Position numbers and translations under genes: made by a program. Below are positions 36,001 through 43,095 of a stretch of DNA of 64,000 bases, one piece after another (positions within the stretch are counted from its first letter, which is position 1; the number at the start of each line of letters is the position of its first letter). The stretch comes from Jiangella alkaliphila (GTDB lineage: Bacteria; Actinomycetota; Actinomycetes; Jiangellales; Jiangellaceae). The notes beneath the pieces were generated by a model, which was given only the letters and a program-made list of their open reading frames with translations, was not told the DNA's origin and did no database searches. The stretch is taken from contig NZ_LT629791.1 of the NCBI RefSeq assembly GCF_900105925.1, forward strand, positions 5,240,001-5,304,000. Direction: 5' to 3'.

Positions 36001-37485
36001 CGGGGTGTCGCCCAGCGCCTGCAGCGGCTCGTCGCGCGGCGCCCCCCACGTGTACTCGGCGAACGCCGTGCCCGGCAGCAGCAGGGCCCGCCCGGTGCCG
36101 GCGTTGTCGTCCAGCCAGTCCGACGCCTCGTGCCAGTAGTCCGGGATCGCGTCGTACGAGCCCTCCTGCGGCAGCCGCCCGGCCAGCGCCGGCGTCGCCA
36201 CCCCGGCGATCACCACCGCCGCGAGCCCGACGACGAGCACCCGGAAGCGGCGCACCGAGATGGCCGGCACCCGCAGCATCGCCAGCGCGTGCGCCAGCCC
36301 GAGCGCCAGCGGCAGCCGCAGCACGACGTCGAACTTGTGCACGTTGCGGAACGGCGCGAGCGGCCCGTCGAGCAGCTCGCGCACCGTCGCCGCCAGCGGT
36401 CCGGCGGCGGCGCCGACGTACCCGGCCGACACCAGCGCCAGCCCCAGCACGGCCGCCGTCAGGAAGACCCGTCGCCCCGGCATGTCCCGGCGGGCCAGCC
36501 CGCCCAGCCCGAGCGCCGCGATCAGCACCGTATGCAGGATCAGCACCGGCTCGCTGGCCAGCAGCCAGCCGGCCGGCCACTGCGGGCCGCCGGCCACCGA
36601 CAGGTACGACAGCCAGTGGTCGTTGCCGCGCAGCACCTCGATTAGCGACGTGTGCTGGGTGGTGTTGCCGGCCGTCTCGATCCAGTCCAGGAACGGCGGG
36701 CTGTGCGACCCGAGCAGCAGCAGCGGCACCCACCACCACACCGTCACCGCGGCGCAGCAGCCCACCCACCACGCCGCGAACCGCCACCGGCCGGGCCAGT
36801 GCGGCGCCAGCAGCAGCCACAACCCGGCGGGGACGACGGCGGCCGCGGTCGCGGCCGCGTTGACGCCGCCCATGCACAGGACGGCCAGCGCGGACAGCGC
36901 CGCGTTGCGCACGACCGGTCCGCCGCGCCAGGCCCGGACCAGCGGGATCAGCGCCCACGGAGCCAGCGCCGTCGGCCACGCCTCGACCGACACCGCACCG
37001 AGCGACACCAGGATCCGCGGCGCCAGCGCGTACACCAGGCCGCCGAGCAGCCGGGTCCACGTCCGGCCGATGCCCATCTCGCCGGCCAGCCGCACCACGC
37101 CGAGGAACGCAGCGACCAGGATCAGCGACCACCACAGCCGCTGCACCATCCACGCGGGCAGCCCGGCGAGGTCGCCGGCGAGGTGCAGCGGACCCATCGG
37201 CCACAGGTAGCCGTAGGCCTGGTTCTGCAGCTGCCCGAACGCGGCGGCCGGCTCCCACAGGTGCAGCGCGCGCTCCAGGAACCCGCCCGGGTCGGCACTG
37301 AGGTCGAGCTTGGTGTCCGGGACGATCTGCCCGGGCGCCTGCCGGAACGTGAGGGCGACCAGGCCTAGGCAGCAGAGGGTTACGGACAGTGGCCACGCCG
37401 CCGGGCGACGGCGCGAAGCGCCACGGACGAATTGTAATCGCCACGCCGGCAGGCGGCGGCGTGGCGCTGCGCGGTGGAGGGTCAT
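33022..37485 (-). CDS. AftD-like alpha-arabinofuranosyltransferase (DUF3367, GT-C)
   Basis: A 1487-residue membrane protein. Start ATG 37485 overlaps the stop of the upstream methyltransferase gene (ATGA), so the pair is translationally coupled. The N-terminal third has about ten or more membrane helices with a GT-C layout, including an acidic loop after the first helix (DTKLDLSADPGGF). A very large periplasmic part with F5/8-like beta-sandwich domains follows (about 600-1350; e.g. WVSGEYGSAVGQWLELTF), then C-terminal membrane helices. This is the architecture of mycobacterial AftD, which adds branching alpha-1,3 arabinose to arabinan from decaprenyl-phosphoryl arabinose. The clustering with DUF2613, a GT4 and a methyltransferase supports the assignment; the actual polymer here is not known. 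Confidence 0.88.
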   Translation of the reverse strand: MTLHRAAPRRRLPAWRLQFVRGASRRRPAAWPLSVTLCCLGLVALTFRQAPGQIVPDTKLDLSADPGGFLERALHLWEPAAAFGQLQNQAYGYLWPMGPLHLAGDLAGLPAWMVQRLWWSLILVAAFLGVVRLAGEMGIGRTWTRLLGGLVYALAPRILVSLGAVSVEAWPTALAPWALIPLVRAWRGGPVVRNAALSALAVLCMGGVNAAATAAAVVPAGLWLLLAPHWPGRWRFAAWWVGCCAAVTVWWWVPLLLLGSHSPPFLDWIETAGNTTQHTSLIEVLRGNDHWLSYLSVAGGPQWPAGWLLASEPVLILHTVLIAALGLGGLARRDMPGRRVFLTAAVLGLALVSAGYVGAAAGPLAATVRELLDGPLAPFRNVHKFDVVLRLPLALGLAHALAMLRVPAISVRRFRVLVVGLAAVVIAGVATPALAGRLPQEGSYDAIPDYWHEASDWLDDNAGTGRALLLPGTAFAEYTWGAPRDEPLQALGDTPWAVRDSVPLSSAGNIRLLDAVEARIAAGEGGAGVVDTLRRAGVTHLVVRNDLDRSRTDAPRAALVHQAIADLPGAERVATFGPQVGAVDDPSSATDSRLDVDYPAVEVFTIADPEVEEYRVQAYPLNGTVRMSGGPESLLTAGDAGLLDGRAAFVAGDGAGIADPNPVPVVTDGLRRRAVWFGASRDNTTEVLAAGEGGGLGRVVRDFLPVDDPARETVAVVSGVESVTASSSGSDPRATMARGAENSPWAAVDGDLGTSWVSGEYGSAVGQWLELTFDEPRRVSSVELTPLVGGPVSAPLQRVAVQTDTGILESDLQPDGGAQVLAVPSGETTTLRVTVVGVGEGTVSGVGIRELAVPDLTVTRTLEVPPVTPADLGGSGSGEPAPATLVFAVADGRRGECVATTSGDTRVARCARQLARPGEENRDLRRSAELAAAAEYEAELTARPRPGRSLEELIAPDPDAIVATASSRAVTDPLGRPQAAVDHDPGTGWVAAPDDEAPALTLSWGPRRTVEGLRLEVQPWLSASRPSMVEVRAGDARFQAGVADDGTVTFPEPVRTDELTIEIVEVAEVEDRDPSFGLRSVLPAGVSEVEVLGADDLRLPVDESREVTIACGDGPPLTIDGSVVTTRIETTVGDLLRGRRLDVLPCGDGARPVPLDEGAHDVVVRSTGAVRPESVALRPVDEAPEPPPSLDVTVQTWGAASREVVVPARDEPAVLTVTENLNTGWSATLNGQTLEPVRLDGWAQGFVLPVGQAGVVRLTYGPDQPYRWALLAGLGAVLVVGVLAWRGTKVPAAPSPVPAQRVPRETVAAGGRRARRTVPLGSDEVQPLRPPVTARPLARHRRQRAAPVILLGAVVLTLLGGAAGLAAAAVGAVVLLAGPGRPWLTRLAPALAAGAVLLAGIVVALNPWPGPDPGAHSAVAQGLVLIAIALAVIGSVAWQRPGTAPEDDEYVRIDAMLDPTATGPVPAGSRRRRAMSADPVDTRISGE

Positions 37486-38234
37486 CGGCGGCGCAGCACC
37501 ACCGCGAGGTTCCACGTCGCCAGCTCACGCAGGCCGGGCACCCGGACGACGCCGCGCGCCCACCACGGGTGGTAGCGCGGGAACGCGTCGAGCAGCTCGC
37601 CGTCCGGCGTGTGCCGCGCCCACAGCAGCGCGTCGGAGACGGAGACCGGGAACAGGCTGACGCCGTACCGGTTCTTCGGGTCGTGCCCGTGCCGCCGCGC
37701 GTACCGGCGGGCCGCGGACTCGCCGCCGAGGTAGTGCCACGGCGCGGTCTCGTGCCCGCCCCATGGCGAAAGCCAGACGGTGAACGAGAGGAACACGACG
37801 CCGCCGGGACGCGTCACCCGCAGCATCTCCTCGGCCATCGTCCACGGGTCGGGCACGTGCTCGAGGACGTTCGACGAGTAGCAGACGTCGGCGGCGCCGT
37901 CGCGGATGGGCAGCGCCATGCCGCTGCCCATGACGGTGCCGGGCTCGGGGCGGCCGCGGGCGGACAGCTCGCCGAGGTCGCTGTCGACGGCGACGTAGCG
38001 GGCGCCGGCCCGGCCGAACGCGGCGCGGAAATACCCCGGCCCGCCGCCGACGTCGAGGACCAGCGAGTCCCGCAAATCGGCATAATCGGACAATTGGCTG
38101 ACGGAGTCAGCAGCGAGCACACCATAGAAATGGTCGGGGTCACGCTGCTCGGCGAGGAATGCCCGGAATAGCCGGACCGAACGGCTCAGTGTCGCACTGT
38201 TAGCCCTCGACCGCGGGGAATCATTCAGGAGCAC
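37482..38234 (-). CDS. Class I SAM-dependent methyltransferase
   Basis: A 250-residue enzyme with the Rossmann SAM-binding motif LVLDVGGGPGYF (residues 58-69), the acidic end of strand 2 (YVAVDSDLGEL) and motif CYSSNVLEHVPDPW typical of Methyltransf_11. The C-terminal half contains WGGHETAPWHYLGG, a segment shared with the mycobacterial methyltransferase encoded near arabinan genes (Rv0224c type, recalled from knowledge). It is coupled to the AftD-like gene by a 4-base overlap and preceded by the GT4 gene on the same strand, suggesting methylation of a cell-surface glycan or its lipid carrier. Confidence 0.88.
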   Translation of the reverse strand: MLLNDSPRSRANSATLSRSVRLFRAFLAEQRDPDHFYGVLAADSVSQLSDYADLRDSLVLDVGGGPGYFRAAFGRAGARYVAVDSDLGELSARGRPEPGTVMGSGMALPIRDGAADVCYSSNVLEHVPDPWTMAEEMLRVTRPGGVVFLSFTVWLSPWGGHETAPWHYLGGESAARRYARRHGHDPKNRYGVSLFPVSVSDALLWARHTPDGELLDAFPRYHPWWARGVVRVPGLRELATWNLAVVLRRR

Positions 38235-38277
38235 GTCGGCACATTACGCCAATTACCGTGGCGCTTGCGTCGATTCG

Positions 38278-39642
38278 TCACGACTGGCGGAAGAACAGCC
38301 CGTCGTGGGCCGGAACGGGCACTCGGAACGGGTCCAGGGGCACGCCTTCGGTGGCCGCGGCGACTCGCCGGGCGGACCGGTCGGCCGACTCCTCGGCGAC
38401 GGTGCGGCGCAGCAGCGCGTCCCACGAGCGCACCGTCTGGTCCCAGGTGAACGTGGCGGCGCGGGCGGCGGCCGCCCGGCCCAGCGCGGTGCGGCGGACG
38501 TCGTCGGCGAGCAGTTCCTCGGTGGCGGCGGTGAGGCCGTCGAGGTCGTCGGCGAGCAGGCCGGTGGCGCCGTCGACGATCGACTCGGCCAGGCCGCCGG
38601 CGCTGCGGTAGCCGATGGTGGGCACCTGGTGCTGCGCCGCCTCGACGACGGTGAGCCCCCAGCCCTCCTTCACCGACGGCGCCAGCATGAGCCAGCTGCG
38701 GGCCAGCTCCTCGTGCTTGGCCCGCTCGTCGACGAAGCCCAGGAAGTCGGTGATGTCGTCGACGCCCAACCGCTTCGCCTCGGCCGTCAGCCGGTCGGAC
38801 CACCAGCCGTCGCCGATGACGCTCACCCGCAGGCCGGGCCGGCTCGCGCGGAGCCGGGCCGCGACCTGCAGGGCGTGTTCGACCCGCTTGTGCGGCACCA
38901 GGCGGCCGAGGACGCTGATGCGGGGCTGGTCGGCCCGCTGCGTCGTCGTCGCCGGTGCCGGCGCGGTGCCGTTGTGGACGACGTCCACTCGCTCGGGACC
39001 GACCCCGAGCTCGGCGAGCTCCGTCCGGGTGATGCCCGAGACGGTGACGTAACGGGAGCGCCGGTACACGCGGGGCGCGACCCGGGACTCCAGCCACCAG
39101 CCCAGCCGCGCGGTGGCGGGGCCGTAGACGACCCCCCACTGCTCACGGTGGACGTGGTGGACGAGGACGACCACGGGGCACCGGACGGCCAGGCGGCTCC
39201 AGAACGGAACGCCGTTCTGCACGTCGACGATGACGTCGGGCCGTCCGAGTGCCCCGCTGGCCAGCATCCGGATCGCGTGGGCGTAGACGGTGAACTTCCC
39301 GCCGCGCCGGACGATCCGGTAGCCGTCGCGCCGCTCCACCTTCGGCGCGCCCGGATGGGCCGCACAGAAGAACGTCACGTCGTGCCCGGCGGCGGCCAGG
39401 CCAGCGGCGACGTTCTCCACGTAGCGTTCCGAGCCGCCGCCCTCCGGGTGGGTGGTGTCGCGCCAATTGAGCAGCACGATCTTCAGAGGGCGTGGCTCGA
39501 TCAGGGTCCCGGAAGGATCATGCAACACCGACGGGTGATGGGGGGCCGGAGGTCCCCCTGAGCCCTCGGTCCAGGCCTGAGCCGGACTAGAGGGAGTGAG
39601 TCGTCGTTGCATGATCCGACCGAATGTCACAGGGGTATGCAC
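38278..39642 (-). CDS. Glycosyltransferase family 4 protein
   Basis: Up to 454 residues; the start is uncertain. The conserved core begins at PLKIVLLNWRDTTHPEGGGS near residue 52, so real starts could be GTG 39642, ATG 39612 or GTG 39528. It has a GT-B fold: an N-terminal acceptor domain with GGGSERYVENVA, and a C-terminal donor domain with ISVLGRLVPHKRVEHALQ and the retaining E-x7-E motif PSVKEGWGLTVVEAA. Such enzymes transfer sugars from nucleotide donors at the inner face of the membrane. The long low-complexity N-terminal stretch overlaps an inverted repeat (39515-39617), which argues for the shorter start. Order with the methyltransferase and AftD-like genes resembles mycobacterial envelope loci. 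Confidence 0.88.
   Translation of the reverse strand: MHTPVTFGRIMQRRLTPSSPAQAWTEGSGGPPAPHHPSVLHDPSGTLIEPRPLKIVLLNWRDTTHPEGGGSERYVENVAAGLAAAGHDVTFFCAAHPGAPKVERRDGYRIVRRGGKFTVYAHAIRMLASGALGRPDVIVDVQNGVPFWSRLAVRCPVVVLVHHVHREQWGVVYGPATARLGWWLESRVAPRVYRRSRYVTVSGITRTELAELGVGPERVDVVHNGTAPAPATTTQRADQPRISVLGRLVPHKRVEHALQVAARLRASRPGLRVSVIGDGWWSDRLTAEAKRLGVDDITDFLGFVDERAKHEELARSWLMLAPSVKEGWGLTVVEAAQHQVPTIGYRSAGGLAESIVDGATGLLADDLDGLTAATEELLADDVRRTALGRAAAARAATFTWDQTVRSWDALLRRTVAEESADRSARRVAAATEGVPLDPFRVPVPAHDGLFFRQS
39515..39617. other. Inverted repeat around the 5' end of the GT4 gene
   Basis: GGATCATGCAAC at 39515-39526 is repeated in inverted form at 39606-39617 (GTTGCATGATCC). Just inside both arms, GACG matches CGTC, and a GGGGGCC...CCCCC-like hairpin lies within. 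The 80-base interior translates as low-complexity sequence in the GT4 frame, so it may be an untranslated leader or a structural element. Confidence 0.5.
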
Positions 39643-39656
39643 GGTGACGACGTGGT

Positions 39657-39800
39657 TCAGTTGTCGTCGTAGTTGATCAGCTCTTCGTGGCTGACGTCGT
39701 CGGCGTCGCTCGGCTGACTCACGTTCACGGCGGTGACGACGGTCAGACCGGCGAGCACCACTCCCACAATGGCGGCGACAACGCCTCCGAAATTGCCCAT
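39657..39800 (-). CDS. DUF2613-family small membrane protein
   Basis: A 47-residue protein from ATG 39800 behind GAGGAGTACC; the open frame extends to 39890 but without support. It has one hydrophobic helix (VVAAIVGVVLAGLTVVTAV, about residues 7-25) and an acidic tail ending EELINYDDN. This matches DUF2613, a tiny single-pass protein encoded beside aftD in mycobacteria (Rv0236A type). Function is unknown; it may be an accessory of the glycosyltransferase complex. It lies 14 bases before the longest GT4 start on the same strand. Confidence 0.82.
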   Translation of the reverse strand: MGNFGGVVAAIVGVVLAGLTVVTAVNVSQPSDADDVSHEELINYDDN

Positions 39801-39831
39801 GAACTCTGGTACTCCTCGAGCGGTGCGGAAA

Positions 39832-41625
39832 TCACGACACCTCGGAGCGTAACGACCTCCGCCGCCGCGAGAAGGCGTTCCGGGCAACATCAGCCGATGC
39901 GCCGATGAGAATGACCGAAAAGACGATATCGGCGACGATGACTGGCGGAGCGGGCGGAATACGGGACCATGTGCCGATCGGGCCGGGAACGCGATAAAGG
40001 TCGAGAGTTCCGTTGATTTCGACTGATTCGAGCGATTCGAGGAGTCCGTCCGGAACGTCGCCGGGGGTGTCCTGCTCGACGGCGACCCAGCCGACGCCGA
40101 GGGCGGCGAGGTCGCGCGCCGGATCGTCGCCGTCGAGGGCGGTGCCGACCTCCGCGGCCCGGCGGTCCTCCCCCGGCACGACGGTGTCGCCGCCGACCGG
40201 CAGCGCGTCGGGGACGACCGCCTCGACGCCGAGGTAGCGCGGGGCCGGGTCGAGCACCGTCCGGTCGCCGGCCCACGGGAACCGGCGGAACGGCTGGTAC
40301 GGGACGACGACCACGTCGCCGTGGTCGCCGTCGATCGCTGCGCGGACGTCGGACCACGCCGCCGGGTAAGTGGACGGCTCCAGCCGGCCGGCCGCGCCCC
40401 ACACGAGGTCGGGCAGTGCGGCGATGGGGAGAAGGGCGGGGACCAACGCGATCGCGACCGCGACGGCGGCGTCGGTGCGGTTGGCGGCGGCGCGGGCCAG
40501 CCGACCTGCGCCGGCGGCAGCGGCGAGCGCGACCAGCAGCGCGTACCAGGCGAGGAACTTCTGCCCGTCGCGGATCAGCCCGCCGCCCGGGACCTCGGAC
40601 ACCAGCCACTCCAGGACGGTGTCGCCGCCCGGCAGCGCGCTGCTCACGGCGACGAGGAGCCCGGTGGCGGCCAGCGTGCACGTCACCGTCAGCTCCGCAC
40701 GGCCCAGGTGGCGGCGCAGCTCCGTCGCGCCGAACACCGCGAGCGCCAGCACGATCACCGTCAGGACCAGCGCCGACGGCAGCGCCCGGCTGTCCGGGAC
40801 GGCGCCGTCGTTCCAGATGCCGCCGAGCGTGAGCAGGCTGCCGAGCAGGCCGAGCGGCGAGTCGGGGGCGGCGGCGAACGCGGCCACGCCGGCCGGGTCG
40901 GAGACGGCCGGGTCGGGCCTCAGGACGGACGGGACGACCCAGGGCGCCTGGAGCGCGAGGACGGCGGCGCCGCCCATGACGCGGACGCGGGTCGTGTGCT
41001 TGCCGCCGGGCGCGAGCACCAGCGCGCCGAACAGCGCCGCCGCGATCAGCCCGCCGGTGGGCGTCAGTGCGGACACCCCGACGAGCAGCAGCCCCGGCGC
41101 GAGCGCCGACGAGCGGCCGCTGCGCACCCGCCGGCCGAGGATCAGCAGCCACGGCAGCGCGGCGTACGCGATCAGCGTCGGCCAGTGCCCGATGACCAGC
41201 CGCTCGAACACGTACGCGTTCCAGCTGTAGACCGACGCCGCGACCAGCCGCGTCCCCGTCCGGACCTTCGGCAGCGCCAGCCCGGCTCCGAGCGCCCCGC
41301 CGAGCACGATGCCGGCCAGCGCCAGCTTCTGCAGCAGCTGCCCGGTGAGTACGGAGTCGCCCAGCGCCACGGCGGCGTCCAGCGGGACGGCCCGCGGCAC
41401 CGCGCTGCTCAGCCCGACGGACGACGGCAGCAGCGTCTGGTCGGGCACCGCCACCATGTCGTAGGACAGGACGTAGCCCGGCGCGGCCAGCGGCCCGAGC
41501 ATGACGACGGTGAGCAGGACGCACCACGTCAGCAGGATCCAGTCGCCGCGGTGCGCCCGGCGGTGCTTGGCGCCGCTGTCGGGCGGCGCGTCGGCGCCGG
41601 CCGCGGCCTGCGGGGCGGTCAACAC
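39832..41625 (-). CDS. Polytopic membrane protein of the arabinan-type cluster (GT-C-like)
   Basis: A 597-residue protein with about 12 hydrophobic segments from residue 30 to 420 and a soluble C-terminal domain (about 425-560) before a final helix (IVADIVFSVILIGASADVA). The first extracytoplasmic loop contains YDMVAVPDQTLLPSSVGL, with an Asp in the position expected for GT-C enzymes. It resembles the conserved transmembrane proteins that accompany glycosyltransferase, methyltransferase and DUF3068 genes in mycobacteria (Rv0226c-like, from memory). Activity is not known; a lipid-linked-sugar glycosyltransferase is plausible. It is the first gene of the minus-strand group running to the AftD-like gene, with a 31-base gap to the DUF2613 gene. 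Confidence 0.72.
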   Translation of the reverse strand: MLTAPQAAAGADAPPDSGAKHRRAHRGDWILLTWCVLLTVVMLGPLAAPGYVLSYDMVAVPDQTLLPSSVGLSSAVPRAVPLDAAVALGDSVLTGQLLQKLALAGIVLGGALGAGLALPKVRTGTRLVAASVYSWNAYVFERLVIGHWPTLIAYAALPWLLILGRRVRSGRSSALAPGLLLVGVSALTPTGGLIAAALFGALVLAPGGKHTTRVRVMGGAAVLALQAPWVVPSVLRPDPAVSDPAGVAAFAAAPDSPLGLLGSLLTLGGIWNDGAVPDSRALPSALVLTVIVLALAVFGATELRRHLGRAELTVTCTLAATGLLVAVSSALPGGDTVLEWLVSEVPGGGLIRDGQKFLAWYALLVALAAAAGAGRLARAAANRTDAAVAVAIALVPALLPIAALPDLVWGAAGRLEPSTYPAAWSDVRAAIDGDHGDVVVVPYQPFRRFPWAGDRTVLDPAPRYLGVEAVVPDALPVGGDTVVPGEDRRAAEVGTALDGDDPARDLAALGVGWVAVEQDTPGDVPDGLLESLESVEINGTLDLYRVPGPIGTWSRIPPAPPVIVADIVFSVILIGASADVARNAFSRRRRSLRSEVS

Positions 41626-41700
41626 CAGCTCCTCCCCGCAAGATCGACCTTGTGGGGAGCATAACCGGCACGGCCGTCGCGCATGGGGCGAATCGGCCGG

Positions 41701-42882
41701 TCAGTCCGGGAAGTACTCCGGTCCGGCGGCGCGCAGCACGGCCAGGACGCGGGCGTGGCGGCGCCGGCCCGGCGCGATGACCAGTCCGGTCGTCTGCCGG
41801 CGGCGGGACTTGACCTCGACCCAGCTCGGCAGCGGGCCGGCGTGGTCATGGTGCAGGCGGAGCTCCACGACCCGATGCGACCTGCGGTTCTTGTGGTCCC
41901 CGGTCACCAGCACGCCCTCGGATACCGACCGCACCTCCGGCCACGGCAGCTGGGTCGTCGCACCGGCGAACCACCACCGCGGCTCCTGGACCAGCGCCAC
42001 GCCGGCGTCGTCCGCGGCGACACCCTGCCGGGTGAGCAGGCGCGGGAGGCGGCGCAGCGTCCAGCCGGCCGCGGCGGCCCCGAACGGGAACAGCAGGGCG
42101 ACCACGGCGAGGTCGTCGTCGCCGAGCCCGTGGACGGCCGCCCTGACGCCGGCGTAGCCGAGGAAGGCCGCGCACACCAGCCCGATGACGTACAGCGTCG
42201 GCCCGAGCGTGCCCTGCCACAGCGGCAGGAACCCGGCGCCGCGCAGGCTCACCCAGCCTGTTCTGCCGGGTGCGCTGGGTTGACGGGTCGACGGCGCCGA
42301 GGTCGGCCGCGGGTCGAGCAGGTCGGCCCGGACGACGCGCACCGCCCGCTCGACGGCCTGCCGGGGCGCGTCGGCCACGGTGAGCACGAGCCGCGCGCCC
42401 TCCTCCACCGCCCAGTGCGGCAGATCGAGGGGGCGCGGCGCGACGAGGTGGAACTCCAGCGTCACCTCGTCGCCCAGGCTCGACAGCCGGTCGAAGAACG
42501 CCGCGGGGCCGCGCGGGACCCCGGGCCTTCGGCCGGCGGTGCGGGTGCCGCGGCGGACGGCGTGGACCTCGTCCCAGCCGACGACCGCCTCGCTGTCCCG
42601 GAACCAGGCCAGCCGGCGCGCCGTCAGCACGAGCCCGTCGGCGCTCACCGAGACGCCCTGGCCGGTCCACTGCCTCGGCAGCGCCACGATCAGCCAGCCC
42701 GTCAGCACCAGGACGGCGGCGCCGGCCAGCGCCGCCGGCACGAGCGCCAAGCCCGCCAGCAACCATGCGGAGAAGCCGAACGAGGCGGTCACGGCTGCCG
42801 AGACGAACCACTGCACGGCCCGGCTCGTGCGGACGCTCACCCAGATCGCTGTGCCGGTCCCCGAGTCCGCCATGGCCGCCAT
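41701..42882 (-). CDS. Hypothetical membrane protein with PH-like domains
   Basis: A 393-residue protein (390 if started at the second ATG, 42873). There are two transmembrane pairs: residues about 25-68 (FVSAAVTASFGFSAWLLAGL and the following helix) and about 225-275 (TLYVIGLVCAAFLGYAGV and the following helix). Each pair is followed by a beta-rich soluble stretch (VSVSADGLVLTARRLAWFRD; DDAGVALVQEPRWWFAG) that looks like a bacterial PH domain, so the protein seems to be a tandem duplication of a TM-pair-plus-PH unit. I do not recognise a specific family. A TGATCATG-type hairpin lies upstream of its start. Confidence 0.68.
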   Translation of the reverse strand: MAAMADSGTGTAIWVSVRTSRAVQWFVSAAVTASFGFSAWLLAGLALVPAALAGAAVLVLTGWLIVALPRQWTGQGVSVSADGLVLTARRLAWFRDSEAVVGWDEVHAVRRGTRTAGRRPGVPRGPAAFFDRLSSLGDEVTLEFHLVAPRPLDLPHWAVEEGARLVLTVADAPRQAVERAVRVVRADLLDPRPTSAPSTRQPSAPGRTGWVSLRGAGFLPLWQGTLGPTLYVIGLVCAAFLGYAGVRAAVHGLGDDDLAVVALLFPFGAAAAGWTLRRLPRLLTRQGVAADDAGVALVQEPRWWFAGATTQLPWPEVRSVSEGVLVTGDHKNRRSHRVVELRLHHDHAGPLPSWVEVKSRRRQTTGLVIAPGRRRHARVLAVLRAAGPEYFPD

Positions 42883-42928
42883 CAGAGCAGACCGCCGGCG
42901 GACGCGGCAACTCCGCCCCGCCAGCCCC

Positions 42929-42989
42929 GTTGATCATGGAGAACGTCGGGTCCCCAGGCGCGGTAGGCCCGACGTTCTCCATGATCAAC
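42929..42989. terminator. TGATCATG-type hairpin with a perfect 22 bp stem
   Basis: The arms at 42929-42950 and 42968-42989 are perfectly complementary over 22 bases (starting GTTGATCATGGAGAACG), with a 17-base loop. It lies about 105 bases beyond the stop of the gene at 43096 on the minus strand and about 45 bases upstream of the next gene. The first 15 arm bases are identical to those of the hairpin at 16677-16737. Confidence 0.68.
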
Positions 42990-43095
42990 CTCTGCCGGGG
43001 CGGGGGCTGAGCGGACGGCGGGGTGGGCGGACGGGGGTGGGGCGGGGGTGGCTGGCAGGGCGGCCGCCGGGGGGCTGGCGGCCGCTCTGAGCCGG

